DNA of 64,000 nt from a virus (IMGVR_UViG_3300032562_000014:1-64000), one strand, 5' to 3'; shown: positions 24,901-31,686, counted from the stretch's first letter. Notes: generated from the sequence alone by a model not told the origin. Translations and numbers: made by a program.

Positions 24901-25255
24901 GCAGGCTATAGACGACAACAGCACCAATATTGCCACGACTGCTTATGTGCAACTTTACATACCCGCAGATACAAGCATATCGGCATCCTACACACTTACA
25001 TCAAGGGACAGATACAGGACATTGCACAGCACCGCATCGAGCGGAATTACTTTGACTATACCAACCTCATTAGGTACGAAATTCACATGCACAGTTATTG
25101 AAGAGGCGGCGGGTAATGTAACCTTTTCAGCAAGTTCTACAACACTAACATTTATACCCACATCAACGACTAAGACAAAGCAAAGCGGCTCTATTGCCAC
25201 GGTGCGGAGTTGGGCTACAGCAAACAGTTTCACAGTTCAAGGGGATTTACAATAA
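18977..25255 (+). CDS. Giant repetitive fibre-like protein with N-terminal signal peptide
   Basis: 2092 residues. Residues 1-27 look like a Sec signal peptide: MRFLRR, a hydrophobic core LFLFIFALILIGI and a cleavage-like SFGQQ. The rest is Gly/Thr/Ser-rich repeats with two main modules: GGDLTGTYPNPT, seven times with variants, and VTSVGLSTPSIFSVTPTPIT followed by GQPTFRTL. These are patterns of tail-fibre shafts in Bacteroidota phages and prophages. The C-terminus (about 1985-2092, from AIDDNSTNIATTAYVQ on) is a compact beta domain. A Sec signal on a fibre-like protein is unexpected because tails assemble in the cytoplasm. It is the first gene of a three-gene secreted module. Confidence 0.7.
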   Translation: MRFLRRLFLFIFALILIGICSRSFGQQVFPIGNPTAINRALGEYAADSALKAPKVKKVFPNFDSTGNIAVVGGILYYHDGNHWAAVDTGAGTGVTLVQLNDSLANYLKLKDSTTKWVTITQLNDSFGTHHSADSTVFSTIYRNDTGNKAIRAIVIDLIQSYGIAITGAAGQTVGSSPGWVISTDTTKIPPFTDTLPGNRKLVTPTYLAAQGYGTGTVTSVTANPLSPLFTTSVATATTTPAISFTLNTQSANLVFAGPSSGGAAAPTFRSLVSPDIPSLTGGQVGISGLSATGTPSSTTFLRGDNTWSAAGTGTVTSVGLSTPSIFSVTPTPITTAGTFSVTAVPETANTFWGAPNGSTGQPTFRTLVSADLPGGTGTVTSIATTSPLTGGTITTTGTLGITQASTINSGYLSSVDWNTFNGKLSSAVTSVGLSTPSIFSVSPTSITSTGVFTVTAVSETANTVWAAPNGSSGQPTFRALVAADLPAGTGTVTSVSNSDGTLTVTPTTGAVVASINLTNANTWGGLQTFHGIKLTDGSNIDCGSTTGTIIATDPTHKLGFYNTTPVVQQTGDIRTGLSNLGLITLGTLSASSITGTLGTGNGGTGATTQTSVNTISITYGANNTITAAPSGSAGGDLTGTYPNPTLAAAGTAGTYGSATQTPVFTTDSKGRVTAVTNTTITPAYANVTGTPVISLTVNGVTGNNNTAITVNPIPTGVSAGTCTYCTITHNIYGEATAYSNGTNPVTSIVAGTNVTTSGTTVVTVNVPSIPYSSVTGTPVISATVNGVTVNNNTAVTVNATPSGNAGGSLTGTYPNPTIAASGVTAAAYGGANSIPIVTVGTDGRVTSVTTVNPYSTGGTVTSVGLTTPSIFSVTPTPITTSGTFSVTAVPESANTFWAAPNGSSGQPTFRTIGTADVPTLNQSTTGSAGSLSPGANINGVSFTGSSNITVTAAANTLTTATLNPTVVTSSLTSVGTITSGIWNGTTIAQSSGGTGATTQTSVNTTPITYGANNTITAVPSGNAGGDLTGTYPNPTLAATGTSGTYGGSNAIPIVTTDSKGRITSITTVNPVSAPVSSVSNSDGTLTISPTTGSVVGSLNLANADTWTALQTFNKGIVFPSLNVTPATPTTGNTVFTNSVNVLTSLNNNGFQTGLDFTGNTANRIYTGANHNFTFDNLSTSTTTTNGYFKGSGGLGTFVTSIPNGDLANSSITINGTSTSLGGSVLTGTVNAVSIASANGFGGTSSGGATPALTITTSINGLMEGNGTAAVIATSTNVLSALGTQPNHTFLGNNTGSAASVGFYQPAYTDISGTPTIQTTINGTIVANATPVTVNPIPAGTAGTYGSATQTPVFTTNSYGEVTGVTNTTITPAYANVTGTPVIQTTINGTVVANGVPVTVNPVPTAVTPGTYTNTNLTVNAAGQITAASNGAAGGVTSVIAGTNVSVTGTSTPTVSVTNYPYSGLSGAPVIQVTINGTTVANGTVVTVNPNPTAVTAGSYTYSNITVGADGRLTAASNGTAPTTYTAGTGLSGTTSFSITPVTTSGTYTNATVTVNALGQIIGAASGSAPITYTGGQNISITSGTVNLSGTIPVSNGGTGVTTTTSVNGTPISYGVGNTLPIGVTSIVAGTNVTTTGTTTVTVNVPSIPYGSVTGTPVISATVNGVTVNNNTGVTITAAPTGSAGGDLAGTYPNPTVATAAITGTKIASATVTNGNLVNNTVSVNGTPVALGAGITITAAPSGSAGGDLTGTYPNPTLAATAVTAASYGSSTAIPSFTVDAKGRLTAASTNAVIAPAGTLSGTTLNSGVVSSSLTSVGTITAGTWNGTAIANAYLANSTVSVNGTPVALGAGITVTAAPSGAAGGDLTGTYPNPTIGAGKVTNTDLAGSIAASKLIGTDIATVGTITTGTWNGTAIANANLANSSLTVNGSSVSLGGSVTVSAAPNGSAGGSLTGTYPNPTIASSVSLPGSPTTTTQAIDDNSTNIATTAYVQLYIPADTSISASYTLTSRDRYRTLHSTASSGITLTIPTSLGTKFTCTVIEEAAGNVTFSASSTTLTFIPTSTTKTKQSGSIATVRSWATANSFTVQGDLQ
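20860..24870 (+). repeat. Degenerate protein-level repeats in the fibre-like gene
   Basis: Seven copies of the GGDLTGTYPNPT-type module occur near 20875, 21385, 22040, 24020, 24205, 24560 and 24815, each followed by a variable beta segment. Codons differ strongly between copies while the peptide is kept, so this is not a recent DNA duplication. The stretch from about 22200 to 22980 is visibly more AT-rich than the flanks. Confidence 0.75.
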
Positions 25256-25896
25256 TGAAAAGGTTATTATTTATACTATGCTTTATACCTGTTATGTGCA
25301 ATGCGCAGTTGGGCGGATTGAGTGGTGGCGTGACATTGCCATCTGTTGTGTCTGTTGCTACCACGACCTACGACCCATCCAACAAAGGCAGTAATATCAC
25401 TTTGTCATCTGGTAACCTTACTTACTCGATAAGCCCTGCTACTTCATCGTTTGTAAGGGGTACAGTGGGCTACGCAGTAGGTGGTACAGGGATACACCAA
25501 GTGGAGATAACGCAAATAACGGGAGGCGGTAATGGTGAACCATGCGGCATTGTGAATAGTGCCGTAACTAATTACAACCAAGAACCGGCAGCTGGTTTAG
25601 GAGCAGGAATGAACTATGTATATTATAATGGAGGGAATATTTATAGCAACAACAGTGCTGTTCAAACAGTAGCTTCTTATGTGGCATTGGATAAGGTTGG
25701 TTATACATTCAATGCGGTGAGTGGTGCATTACGATTTTATAAGAATGGCGTGCAGGTGGGAACACCAATAACGGTATCCAGTTCGGGTACGTGGTATCCT
25801 ATGAGTGGTGGATATAGTGGTGGCACATGTTCGGGCAGTGTAGTGTTTATATATGCTTCTATGACTTATCCTATATCCGGGGCAACAAACTGGTAA
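25255..25896 (+). CDS. Secreted SPRY/ConA-lectin-like protein
   Basis: 213 residues from the ATG at 25255, overlapping the upstream stop (TAATG). The signal peptide MKRLLFILCFIPVMCNAQ is typical of Bacteroidota. The mature part (about 45-213) has SPRY/B30.2-like beta-sandwich features, notably TVGYAVGG and VGYTFNAVSGALRFYKNG, the hallmark of SPRY strands. It would bind a protein or glycan outside the cytoplasm. Because it is translated with the 2092-residue protein it may be its partner on the cell surface or on the particle. Confidence 0.65.
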   Translation: MKRLLFILCFIPVMCNAQLGGLSGGVTLPSVVSVATTTYDPSNKGSNITLSSGNLTYSISPATSSFVRGTVGYAVGGTGIHQVEITQITGGGNGEPCGIVNSAVTNYNQEPAAGLGAGMNYVYYNGGNIYSNNSAVQTVASYVALDKVGYTFNAVSGALRFYKNGVQVGTPITVSSSGTWYPMSGGYSGGTCSGSVVFIYASMTYPISGATNW

Positions 25897-25898
25897 TT

Positions 25899-26264
25899 AT
25901 GAAAAGAATATTATTTATAGCTTCTTTTTTGGCAAGTGCAATATGCAATGCACAGATACACTATGACAGCACATGGAATATGCAATATGTAAATGTTGTA
26001 CCGTATGTATGTGATAATAAAGGACATACCGCAAACAGGATTTACGTAAACGTCATCAATGGTCAAATAACGGCGGAGTATCATGGCCCTGTTTATCTTG
26101 ATAGTACAGGAAATATATCTGAGAGCGGCAGATTGTGGCAGCAGCCCTGGGGTTATTTTGAATACATGTTCGGGAAGGATTACACAGATAGAGATACAAC
26201 AATGCCGCACATTTTCTTATGGCTTGCAGACCCATCGAAACTTAATTTAACGATAACCGAATAA
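25899..26264 (+). CDS. Small secreted protein
   Basis: 121 residues from the ATG at 25899, 2 bp behind the upstream stop. The signal peptide is MKRILFIASFLASAICNAQ. The mature part is beta-rich (NVVPYVCDNKGHTANRIYVNVINGQITAEYHGPVY) with aromatic residues near the C-terminus and no recognised family. It is the third consecutive gene with an export signal, so the module as a whole looks designed for the periplasm or cell surface. Confidence 0.65.
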   Translation: MKRILFIASFLASAICNAQIHYDSTWNMQYVNVVPYVCDNKGHTANRIYVNVINGQITAEYHGPVYLDSTGNISESGRLWQQPWGYFEYMFGKDYTDRDTTMPHIFLWLADPSKLNLTITE

Positions 26265-26275
26265 CAAAACGGGAA

Positions 26276-26479
26276 ATGAGTACCGAAAATATACAGCAGA
26301 TAGTAGATATAGCTATGAAGCCAAACGGGCAGACAGCAAACAAGCACATACTTGTCGTTGTGATCGTGTGCATGATACCTACTATCTTATTCGGCATAGA
26401 TAACGGCATTGCCTATAGTGCCATAAAAAAGCCACCCATATACAGGTGGCTTTTCTCATTCAGTGTATTCCGTAATTAG
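26276..26479 (+). CDS. Small single-pass membrane protein, hypothetical
   Basis: 67 residues, with one hydrophobic segment at about 24-42 (HILVVVIVCMIPTILFGID). The last 20 codons run through the terminator hairpin at 26424-26454 and the frame ends 4 bases inside the 3 prime end of the convergent groEL gene. This is possible but odd and lowers confidence. It is co-directional with the secreted module. Confidence 0.4.
   Translation: MSTENIQQIVDIAMKPNGQTANKHILVVVIVCMIPTILFGIDNGIAYSAIKKPPIYRWLFSFSVFRN
26424..26454. terminator. Bidirectional terminator between the secreted module and groEL
   Basis: GCCACC (26431-26436), loop CATATACA, GGTGGC (26445-26450), with an A-run before and TTTT after, so U-tracts follow the hairpin on both strands. 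It separates convergent transcription from 18977 onward and from the chaperonin operon. Confidence 0.85.
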
Positions 26480-28065
26480 CTTTCTGATACCACACATTCT
26501 GTGTTCAATAAAAGCTGCGCTATAGAGGCTGCATTCTCCAGCGCTATCCTGGTTACCTTTACCGGGTCTATAACGCCTGTTTCAAAGAAGTGTTCATACT
26601 CCCTTGTTTTGGAATTGTAGCCATAGTCGCCACCGGTCTTTTTTACTTCATCAATGATAGCGTCTATGTCTTTTACCCCTGCATTTTGTAGTATAAGGCG
26701 AGCCGGTTCGCTTATGGCTTCTTCAACGATAAGTACACCTGTTGCTTCATCTTTATTGGCTACCTCTATCAGTTGGATAGCCTGTATAGCATTCAGGTAA
26801 GCTACACCACCACCGGGCAGCACACCTTCGTCTATGGCCGCGAGTACAGCACACAGGGCATCTTCAATACGATCTCTTTTTTCTTTCACTTCCGGTTCGG
26901 TAACGCCACCTACATAGATAACGCCTATGCCGGATGTGAGTTTTGCAAGCCGGCCAGCCAGTGCCTTCTTTTCGTAGGGTTGCTTGCTTTCGGCCACCAG
27001 TCCTTCGATCATCTTTGCGCGGGCTGCAATGTCAAATTCTTTTCCGCGAGCGCCGGTGATCAGTGTAGATTCCCGGTCAATAACCACCTTATCTGCATAT
27101 CCGAGATAGGATGAAGGTGCATTGACTAAATTGTGGCCCTTGTCGCGGCTGATTAGTGTGCCGTTGGTAATGATGGCAATATCTTCCATGATGTCCTTCG
27201 TGATCAGGCCGTCTTTAGGCATCTTTATCACGCATATAGGGCGCTTCATCTGGGCCACAGTAGCGTTGATGTTTTGCAGGGCTTCTCCGTCCATCTCTTC
27301 GCAGATAATAAGGATAGCCTTTTTGTCATTGAGCGAATACTTGATCAGCGGCTCTACTTCATTCCACTGGCTTATCTTGTTGTCGCACATCAGTATGTTC
27401 ACGTTCTCCAGCACTACTACATCGCTGGTATCGGACTGGCGCATGTACGGGGATATGTAGCCACGATCTATCTTCACGCCTTCTACCTTTTTTACGTAGG
27501 TTTCCCCGGTGAGTGAATCTTCAATGCTCACAAGGCCATGCTCTCCTACCTGGCACACGATGTCGCTCACCAGTTTACCTATTTCGGTATTGTTATTGGC
27601 TGATATGGAAGCGATGTTGATCAACTGCTCCGGGTCGCGGCCTATTATTTTGGCAGCCTTACCCAGTTGTTCTACTACGCATTTAGTGCCCTTTTTTATA
27701 CCTTCTGTGAGATCGGCTGCACTGGCACCTTCATTCAGTTCTTTGATGCCTTTATTGATTAACTGCTGCACAAGGACTATAGACGTTGTGGTGCCATCAC
27801 CTGCGGCCTCTGCGGTATTGGTGGCCACCTCTTTCACAAGCTGTGCGCCCATGTTCTCCAAAGTATCCGGCAACTGGCGTATGCTGCGCGCTACGGTCAC
27901 TCCGTCCTTTGTGAGATACGGCACAGGTCTGTTCGGGTTAAGGCTCTGTATCATCACGGTATTGCCGGATGGCCCCAGTGTGGACTTCACGGCATCTGCC
28001 AGGATGTTGATGCCATTGCTAAGTTTGGTTCTCGCTTCTTTGTCAAAATCTACTCTTGTACTCAT
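26476..28065 (-). CDS. groL: GroEL-type chaperonin (HSP60)
   Basis: 529 residues, full length. The ATP-binding motif GDGTTTS is at 89-95, TKDGVTVAR at 52-60, ENMGAQLVKEVA at 70-81 and PGGGVAYL near 410, with the usual equatorial C-terminal GVIDPVKVTRIALENAASIA. The bacterial Gly-Gly-Met tail is absent (ends CVVSES). It should form a double ring that folds phage proteins. Phage-borne GroEL is rare but known in a few large phages. It is 32 bp downstream of the multi-domain GroES-like gene in one operon on the minus strand, opposite to the surrounding structural genes, and is controlled by the operator-bearing promoter at 29798-29844. Confidence 0.96.
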   Translation of the reverse strand: MSTRVDFDKEARTKLSNGINILADAVKSTLGPSGNTVMIQSLNPNRPVPYLTKDGVTVARSIRQLPDTLENMGAQLVKEVATNTAEAAGDGTTTSIVLVQQLINKGIKELNEGASAADLTEGIKKGTKCVVEQLGKAAKIIGRDPEQLINIASISANNNTEIGKLVSDIVCQVGEHGLVSIEDSLTGETYVKKVEGVKIDRGYISPYMRQSDTSDVVVLENVNILMCDNKISQWNEVEPLIKYSLNDKKAILIICEEMDGEALQNINATVAQMKRPICVIKMPKDGLITKDIMEDIAIITNGTLISRDKGHNLVNAPSSYLGYADKVVIDRESTLITGARGKEFDIAARAKMIEGLVAESKQPYEKKALAGRLAKLTSGIGVIYVGGVTEPEVKEKRDRIEDALCAVLAAIDEGVLPGGGVAYLNAIQAIQLIEVANKDEATGVLIVEEAISEPARLILQNAGVKDIDAIIDEVKKTGGDYGYNSKTREYEHFFETGVIDPVKVTRIALENAASIAQLLLNTECVVSES

Positions 28066-28097
28066 AATTATGTATGGTTGGTTGATGAAAAAATGGG

Positions 28098-29768
28098 TTA
28101 CGCAATAGTGGTTTCTGCGGGTATGGTGGCATACAGGTCGCCCCGGCGCATAAACAGGTATTCTTCACCTTCTATCTTTATAGAGGTGCCGGCCAGTTTC
28201 TTGTACAGTACGGTATCTCCTTCATTGATGTCGGTGACAAGTTCTCCTTTGGAGATAATGGTTCCCTTCTGTGGCTTTTCTTCGCCCTGTATTTTGATGA
28301 ACATATCATCTGCCTGTTCCGGTATTGGTTTTACAAAAACAAGGTTGCCCAGTGGTTTTACTTGGTTCATTTCGTTTATTTTAGCTGTGATAAAATCTGA
28401 GTGAGCGATAAGGTATTTCTTACCGAAAAGGTTGATGGGGTATAGTTCTTTGTAGGACGCGAGGCATATATTCGGTAACTGCTTTGGGAACTCTATCTTG
28501 CAGCGCATCAGGTGGTTGCGGTTTAGCCCGGCACTCTCGGCAATGGCATCTGCTTTCAGGCGCTCCATCTTATTTTCAAAGTCCTGTACTTTGAGTGCAA
28601 ATTCAGGGTCGCTTTTGTCTATGCGCTCCACATCGGCGCGGTAGCCTTCGTACTTAGCCTGAAACTTCTGCACCCGGTCCTTCTTTTTGTGATCAAGTGT
28701 TATGGTGAATGAGCTCAGGTCGCGGCATTTGGATAAGTCGCTGTCAAGGCCGGGAGATAGCAATTCATCATTCTGTCGGTTGCTATGCTCAAAGATGTCA
28801 AATTCAAAATTGAGGAACACGCTTTTATTGAACGGGATTATTTTCATATCCGGTATCTTCCCGTACAATTTACGGTTCTCTATTTTGCCGAATATCTCGC
28901 GGGCATTAGGGTCAAGGCAGTTGATGATGCGGTGTTCTTCTATGTAGTTATCAAAGCTACCCTCAAACCTGCGGAGTATGCGGTATGGCTGTGACTCTAT
29001 GGAGTGGTGAAGGATGGCCATGTCGCCCACATTCAGCAATGGATACATCTTCTGCGCCTCACTACCAATATCCACCACCTCGCCATACTGCAGGTTGCGC
29101 AACATGTGAATATATAAAGGTGACTGCACAAAACCGCTGTCTGTAGTTTCGCGCTTGATCTTCTGTGCGGCCAGGTCTATAGATACAATGATACGATGTG
29201 GTGATACTAAGCCATTGACTGTAAATACGTCCTTCTCGTAGAGTATGTGGTACGTCTTATCTCCTTCGCGAAATGAAGGGTATATGGCCACCTTTACTTC
29301 TTTGCGAAATTCAATGATGGCGCCCGATTTGAAATAAGACCCTGCCGGGGCCTTGTATATGATTGCTTTGCGCGGAGTGCCTTCGGTATCATCAGCGATT
29401 ACCAACCCATCTTTGGTTACATGGCTCTGGGTGACAATTTCTACAAACAGGCGGTTGTATGGTTCTCCATTGACGCGCCATACTTCATCTTCAAACACTA
29501 CCGGATGCTCCACGCCGTATATCTCTATAGACCTGTATGATCCTGTATCTTGCTGGGTGCGCTTGTATAAGATGTTGTCCCCTTTTTTAAAAGAAGACCC
29601 TTCACAAGTGTATAAAACCACACCACGCGCGCATAGGTTGTTGATGTCGTCCGGCGCTATAAGCCCATCACCCAGGTCTTCGGCGGATGTGTTTGGCTCA
29701 ACGATCAGTGTCTTGTAAATAGTCCCTGTGCTATGCACATAGGGGAGTGGCTGGTAGGTGGCGCTCAT
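28098..29768 (-). CDS. Giant multi-domain GroES-like co-chaperonin
   Basis: 556 residues, about six times the size of GroES. The C-terminal domain (467-550) is a clear GroES fold: MNQVKPLGNLVFVKPI, EKPQKGTIISKGEL, INEGDTVLYKKLAGTSIKI. Related, more diverged domains lie at about 17-100 (ARGVVLYTCEGSSFKKGDNILYK), 103-198 (PRKAIIYKAPAGSYFKSGAIIEF) and 218-285 (YGEVVDIG, LLNVGDMAILHH). A fifth, less certain one (308-330 plus 418-465) appears interrupted by a charged coiled coil at 358-412. It presumably caps the GroEL encoded immediately downstream. A seven-domain ring could be formed by fewer chains. Domain number above three is an inference. Confidence 0.8.
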   Translation of the reverse strand: MSATYQPLPYVHSTGTIYKTLIVEPNTSAEDLGDGLIAPDDINNLCARGVVLYTCEGSSFKKGDNILYKRTQQDTGSYRSIEIYGVEHPVVFEDEVWRVNGEPYNRLFVEIVTQSHVTKDGLVIADDTEGTPRKAIIYKAPAGSYFKSGAIIEFRKEVKVAIYPSFREGDKTYHILYEKDVFTVNGLVSPHRIIVSIDLAAQKIKRETTDSGFVQSPLYIHMLRNLQYGEVVDIGSEAQKMYPLLNVGDMAILHHSIESQPYRILRRFEGSFDNYIEEHRIINCLDPNAREIFGKIENRKLYGKIPDMKIIPFNKSVFLNFEFDIFEHSNRQNDELLSPGLDSDLSKCRDLSSFTITLDHKKKDRVQKFQAKYEGYRADVERIDKSDPEFALKVQDFENKMERLKADAIAESAGLNRNHLMRCKIEFPKQLPNICLASYKELYPINLFGKKYLIAHSDFITAKINEMNQVKPLGNLVFVKPIPEQADDMFIKIQGEEKPQKGTIISKGELVTDINEGDTVLYKKLAGTSIKIEGEEYLFMRRGDLYATIPAETTIA

Positions 29769-29797
29769 TAAAATATGGTTGTGCGAAAAAAGAAAAT

Positions 29798-29844
29798 TAC
29801 CTGTGTACAGGTATAAAAGTACGTCTTCTTATGACATTAGCAAA
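29798..29844 (-). promoter_or_regulatory. Chaperonin operon promoter with palindromic operator
   Basis: On the minus strand TTTG (29844-29841), 19 bases, TACTTTTA (29821-29814), then directly the palindrome TACCTGT-AC-ACAGGTA (29813-29798) covering the expected start site. The same block of about 33 bases recurs at 34613-34645. The remaining gap up to 29892 is AT-rich and holds no clear rightward promoter for the gene at 29893. Confidence 0.75.
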
Positions 29845-29892
29845 CTTATCAGGTTATTTTTGAACTTGAATAGGAAAAATAATCTACTTTAT

Positions 29893-30378
29893 ATGGATAT
29901 TGTAACCGTTGTTGCCCTTTATGATGAGAACTTGAACTACCATCCGGGAGGGCAAACCTACGCCATACCTGTAGATTCACTGATACAGGGGACAAAGACA
30001 CTTCCTACAGCCCAGTATATAGCAGGTACAGTAGGCATACAGGCCACGGCAGATATGTTGAAAGTAAAGACAGCCAATTATGGTGTTATCTATCTGAACA
30101 TGACGCTGGCCCAATACAATGCTGCAATACAGGCCGCATCACTCACTCCGCCAATAGAGCAAGTGCTTACGCTGACAGTGCCGACAAATACCCCGGCGGG
30201 AACCACAGTTACCAATTCGGCCCTGTTTAACGCTGTGCTGATCAATGTAAGTAAGAATGGCGCGAACCTTGACCTGCGTACCATATCCATGGTAAATTCA
30301 GGCACAAATGGAGTAGTGACATTGCCATCTGCGCTTGTAAATACTGACGTTATTGCATTCACCTTTTATACTAAATAA
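29893..30378 (+). CDS. Hypothetical structural-type protein
   Basis: 161 residues from the ATG at 29893; the frame upstream crosses the chaperonin promoter and is rejected. It is beta-rich with Thr/Ala/Asn-rich strands (VLTLTVPTNTPAGTTVTNSALFNAVLINVSKNGANLDLRTISMV) reminiscent of phage fibre tips or decoration domains. No Cys. It starts the plus-strand transcript that follows the chaperonin island. Function unknown. Confidence 0.6.
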   Translation: MDIVTVVALYDENLNYHPGGQTYAIPVDSLIQGTKTLPTAQYIAGTVGIQATADMLKVKTANYGVIYLNMTLAQYNAAIQAASLTPPIEQVLTLTVPTNTPAGTTVTNSALFNAVLINVSKNGANLDLRTISMVNSGTNGVVTLPSALVNTDVIAFTFYTK

Positions 30379-30381
30379 AAA

Positions 30382-30711
30382 ATGAATACAGGACTTCGCG
30401 ACTTTGTAAAATCATGGGGACCAACTATAACCTTAGTTATATTCTGTTTTGGCTTCTTTTTTGAGCTATCCGCAAAACTGGCTGAATGGGGTAATAGCTA
30501 TATTGTTGAACTGCATACCACTAAAAATATGGCAGATCAAACTGCTAAAGATTTAGCTAATTATAAAGAAGATGCCAGGGTGAGGCGTGACAAACGTGAC
30601 GAGTGGGACAAGGCGCAAGACAAAGAAATAGGCAAACTGCAATACGATGTTACCAGGCTAATGACGATCAATAGGATCACGTATACACCACCAATAAAAA
30701 AAGAAGAATGA
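30382..30711 (+). CDS. Membrane-anchored coiled-coil protein, spanin- or holin-like
   Basis: 109 residues, with one N-terminal membrane segment (about 15-33, ITLVIFCFGFFFELSA) followed by a charged coiled coil (45-95, KNMADQTAKDLANYKEDARVRRDKRDEWDK). This is the topology of an inner-membrane spanin. It overlaps the next gene (holin-like) by 4 bp (ATGA). No adjacent outer-membrane spanin lipoprotein is seen. A role in lysis is inferred from topology and the neighbour. Confidence 0.5.
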   Translation: MNTGLRDFVKSWGPTITLVIFCFGFFFELSAKLAEWGNSYIVELHTTKNMADQTAKDLANYKEDARVRRDKRDEWDKAQDKEIGKLQYDVTRLMTINRITYTPPIKKEE

Positions 30712-30926
30712 AAAACTGGCGGACATTTTTAGTAGGGTTGGCAGGTGCGATATTTTTCAGCATATTGCCCATATTGCAGAGAGGGACCTTCAATATACAT
30801 AAGGACTGGCCAAATCTTGTTGGAGCTGCCGGGAGTGCGTTATTTGGTTTTGTGAGCAAGGACGCAGCCGTTACCGGGCTCCCTAACGATAAAAATGCGA
30901 CAGATCAATCAAAAACAGGACAATAG
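30708..30926 (+). CDS. Holin-like small membrane protein
   Basis: 72 residues with two hydrophobic stretches (6-24, TFLVGLAGAIFFSILPIL, and 36-50, PNLVGAAGSALFGFV) and a polar, charged C-terminus. The pattern LVGLAGAI..ILPILQ.GTF...KDWP is recurrent in Bacteroidota phages next to lysis genes. It overlaps the coiled-coil membrane protein. It probably controls release of the endolysin encoded at 18470, although that gene is 12 kb away. Confidence 0.6.
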   Translation: MKNWRTFLVGLAGAIFFSILPILQRGTFNIHKDWPNLVGAAGSALFGFVSKDAAVTGLPNDKNATDQSKTGQ

Positions 30927-30956
30927 TTGCGATTTGCAATTATTTTTATACTTTTA
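30926..30956 (+). promoter_or_regulatory. Promoter upstream of the FN3 protein
   Basis: GTTG (30926-30929, one mismatch from TTTG), 19 bases, TACTTTTA (30949-30956), the same -7 variant as the chaperonin promoter. Expected start near 30963, just before the ATG at 30969. Confidence 0.5.
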
Positions 30957-30968
30957 AAAGAAATTATT

Positions 30969-31616
30969 ATGAAAAATAACCGCATTTTTTGCCTCGTATA
31001 TAAAGATGATGCAGCCCTTTACCTTCCTGCCGGCGCGAACAAGCAGATCAGTTGCTCGCACCTCAACCTCGACATATGGGGTGTAAACATGCAAGGAGAA
31101 GAAGTCCCTGTGCCGTTCACCACTATACCACCACTATCAGCTTCGCCCGGCAATTCGGAGCAAAGTGCAAATGCGCTGGTTTGGGTAGGTGGCGTATGGG
31201 TGAACTCAAAATACTTCGGCGATCCTAATTTCAAAGTGTGCGTGAAAGTAAAAGACTACACCACAAGGAATACGCTGTACGTAGACGCGGCCAGCTACAA
31301 CGCCAACATTGCATTATGTAACTTTGTGCCGGAGCCACAGTCCTGTACGGTAGTGACCAACCTGGTAAACACTGCGAAGACAGCCACTACTGCTAACTTC
31401 TCATTTGTACTTCCGGCTGGCGCTGTAGGGGTTGAATACATCAACAACACTACATTTACTGCACCTACAGGCGATGGTACTTACCAGGATGGCGGTACAA
31501 CGACAATAGCGATCACCGGGCTTACTACGGCCACAACATATTACCTCCATGTGAGGACAATATGCGGCCTGGGCAGTTCAAGCGCATGGACAGTAGTTAC
31601 CTACACCACATCATAG
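30969..31616 (+). CDS. Virion-type protein with C-terminal FN3 domain
   Basis: 215 residues from the ATG at 30969; the upstream TTG would precede the promoter. An N-terminal domain (1-120, MKNNRIFCLVYKDDAALYLPAGANKQISCSHL) resembles small head-decoration folds, and the C-terminal part (about 122-215) is FN3-like (VEYINNTTFTAPTGDGTYQ, ITGLTTATTYYLHVRTICG). It lies behind its own promoter and ahead of a strong terminator, so it is expressed as a single-gene unit, as befits an abundant decoration protein. It is related in plan to the 404-residue protein at 9437. Confidence 0.6.
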   Translation: MKNNRIFCLVYKDDAALYLPAGANKQISCSHLNLDIWGVNMQGEEVPVPFTTIPPLSASPGNSEQSANALVWVGGVWVNSKYFGDPNFKVCVKVKDYTTRNTLYVDAASYNANIALCNFVPEPQSCTVVTNLVNTAKTATTANFSFVLPAGAVGVEYINNTTFTAPTGDGTYQDGGTTTIAITGLTTATTYYLHVRTICGLGSSSAWTVVTYTTS

Positions 31617-31639
31617 TAGGCGCACACATTAATAATCGG

Positions 31640-31671
31640 AAGGGCGGTAGTACACAACTGCCGCCCTTTTT
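31640..31671 (+). terminator. Intrinsic terminator before the portal gene
   Basis: AAGGGCGGTAGT (31640-31651) pairs with ACTGCCGCCCTT (31657-31668) with one G-T pair, followed by a T-run to 31671. It ends the FN3 gene transcript. Confidence 0.88.
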
Positions 31672-31686
31672 AAATAACACACATAC

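Noticed and set aside
19720-24952. Several minus-strand ORFs opposite the fibre-like gene
   Set aside because: Low-complexity Thr/Gly/Ala-rich coding sequence leaves long antisense frames open; none has a start context, a motif or operon partners.
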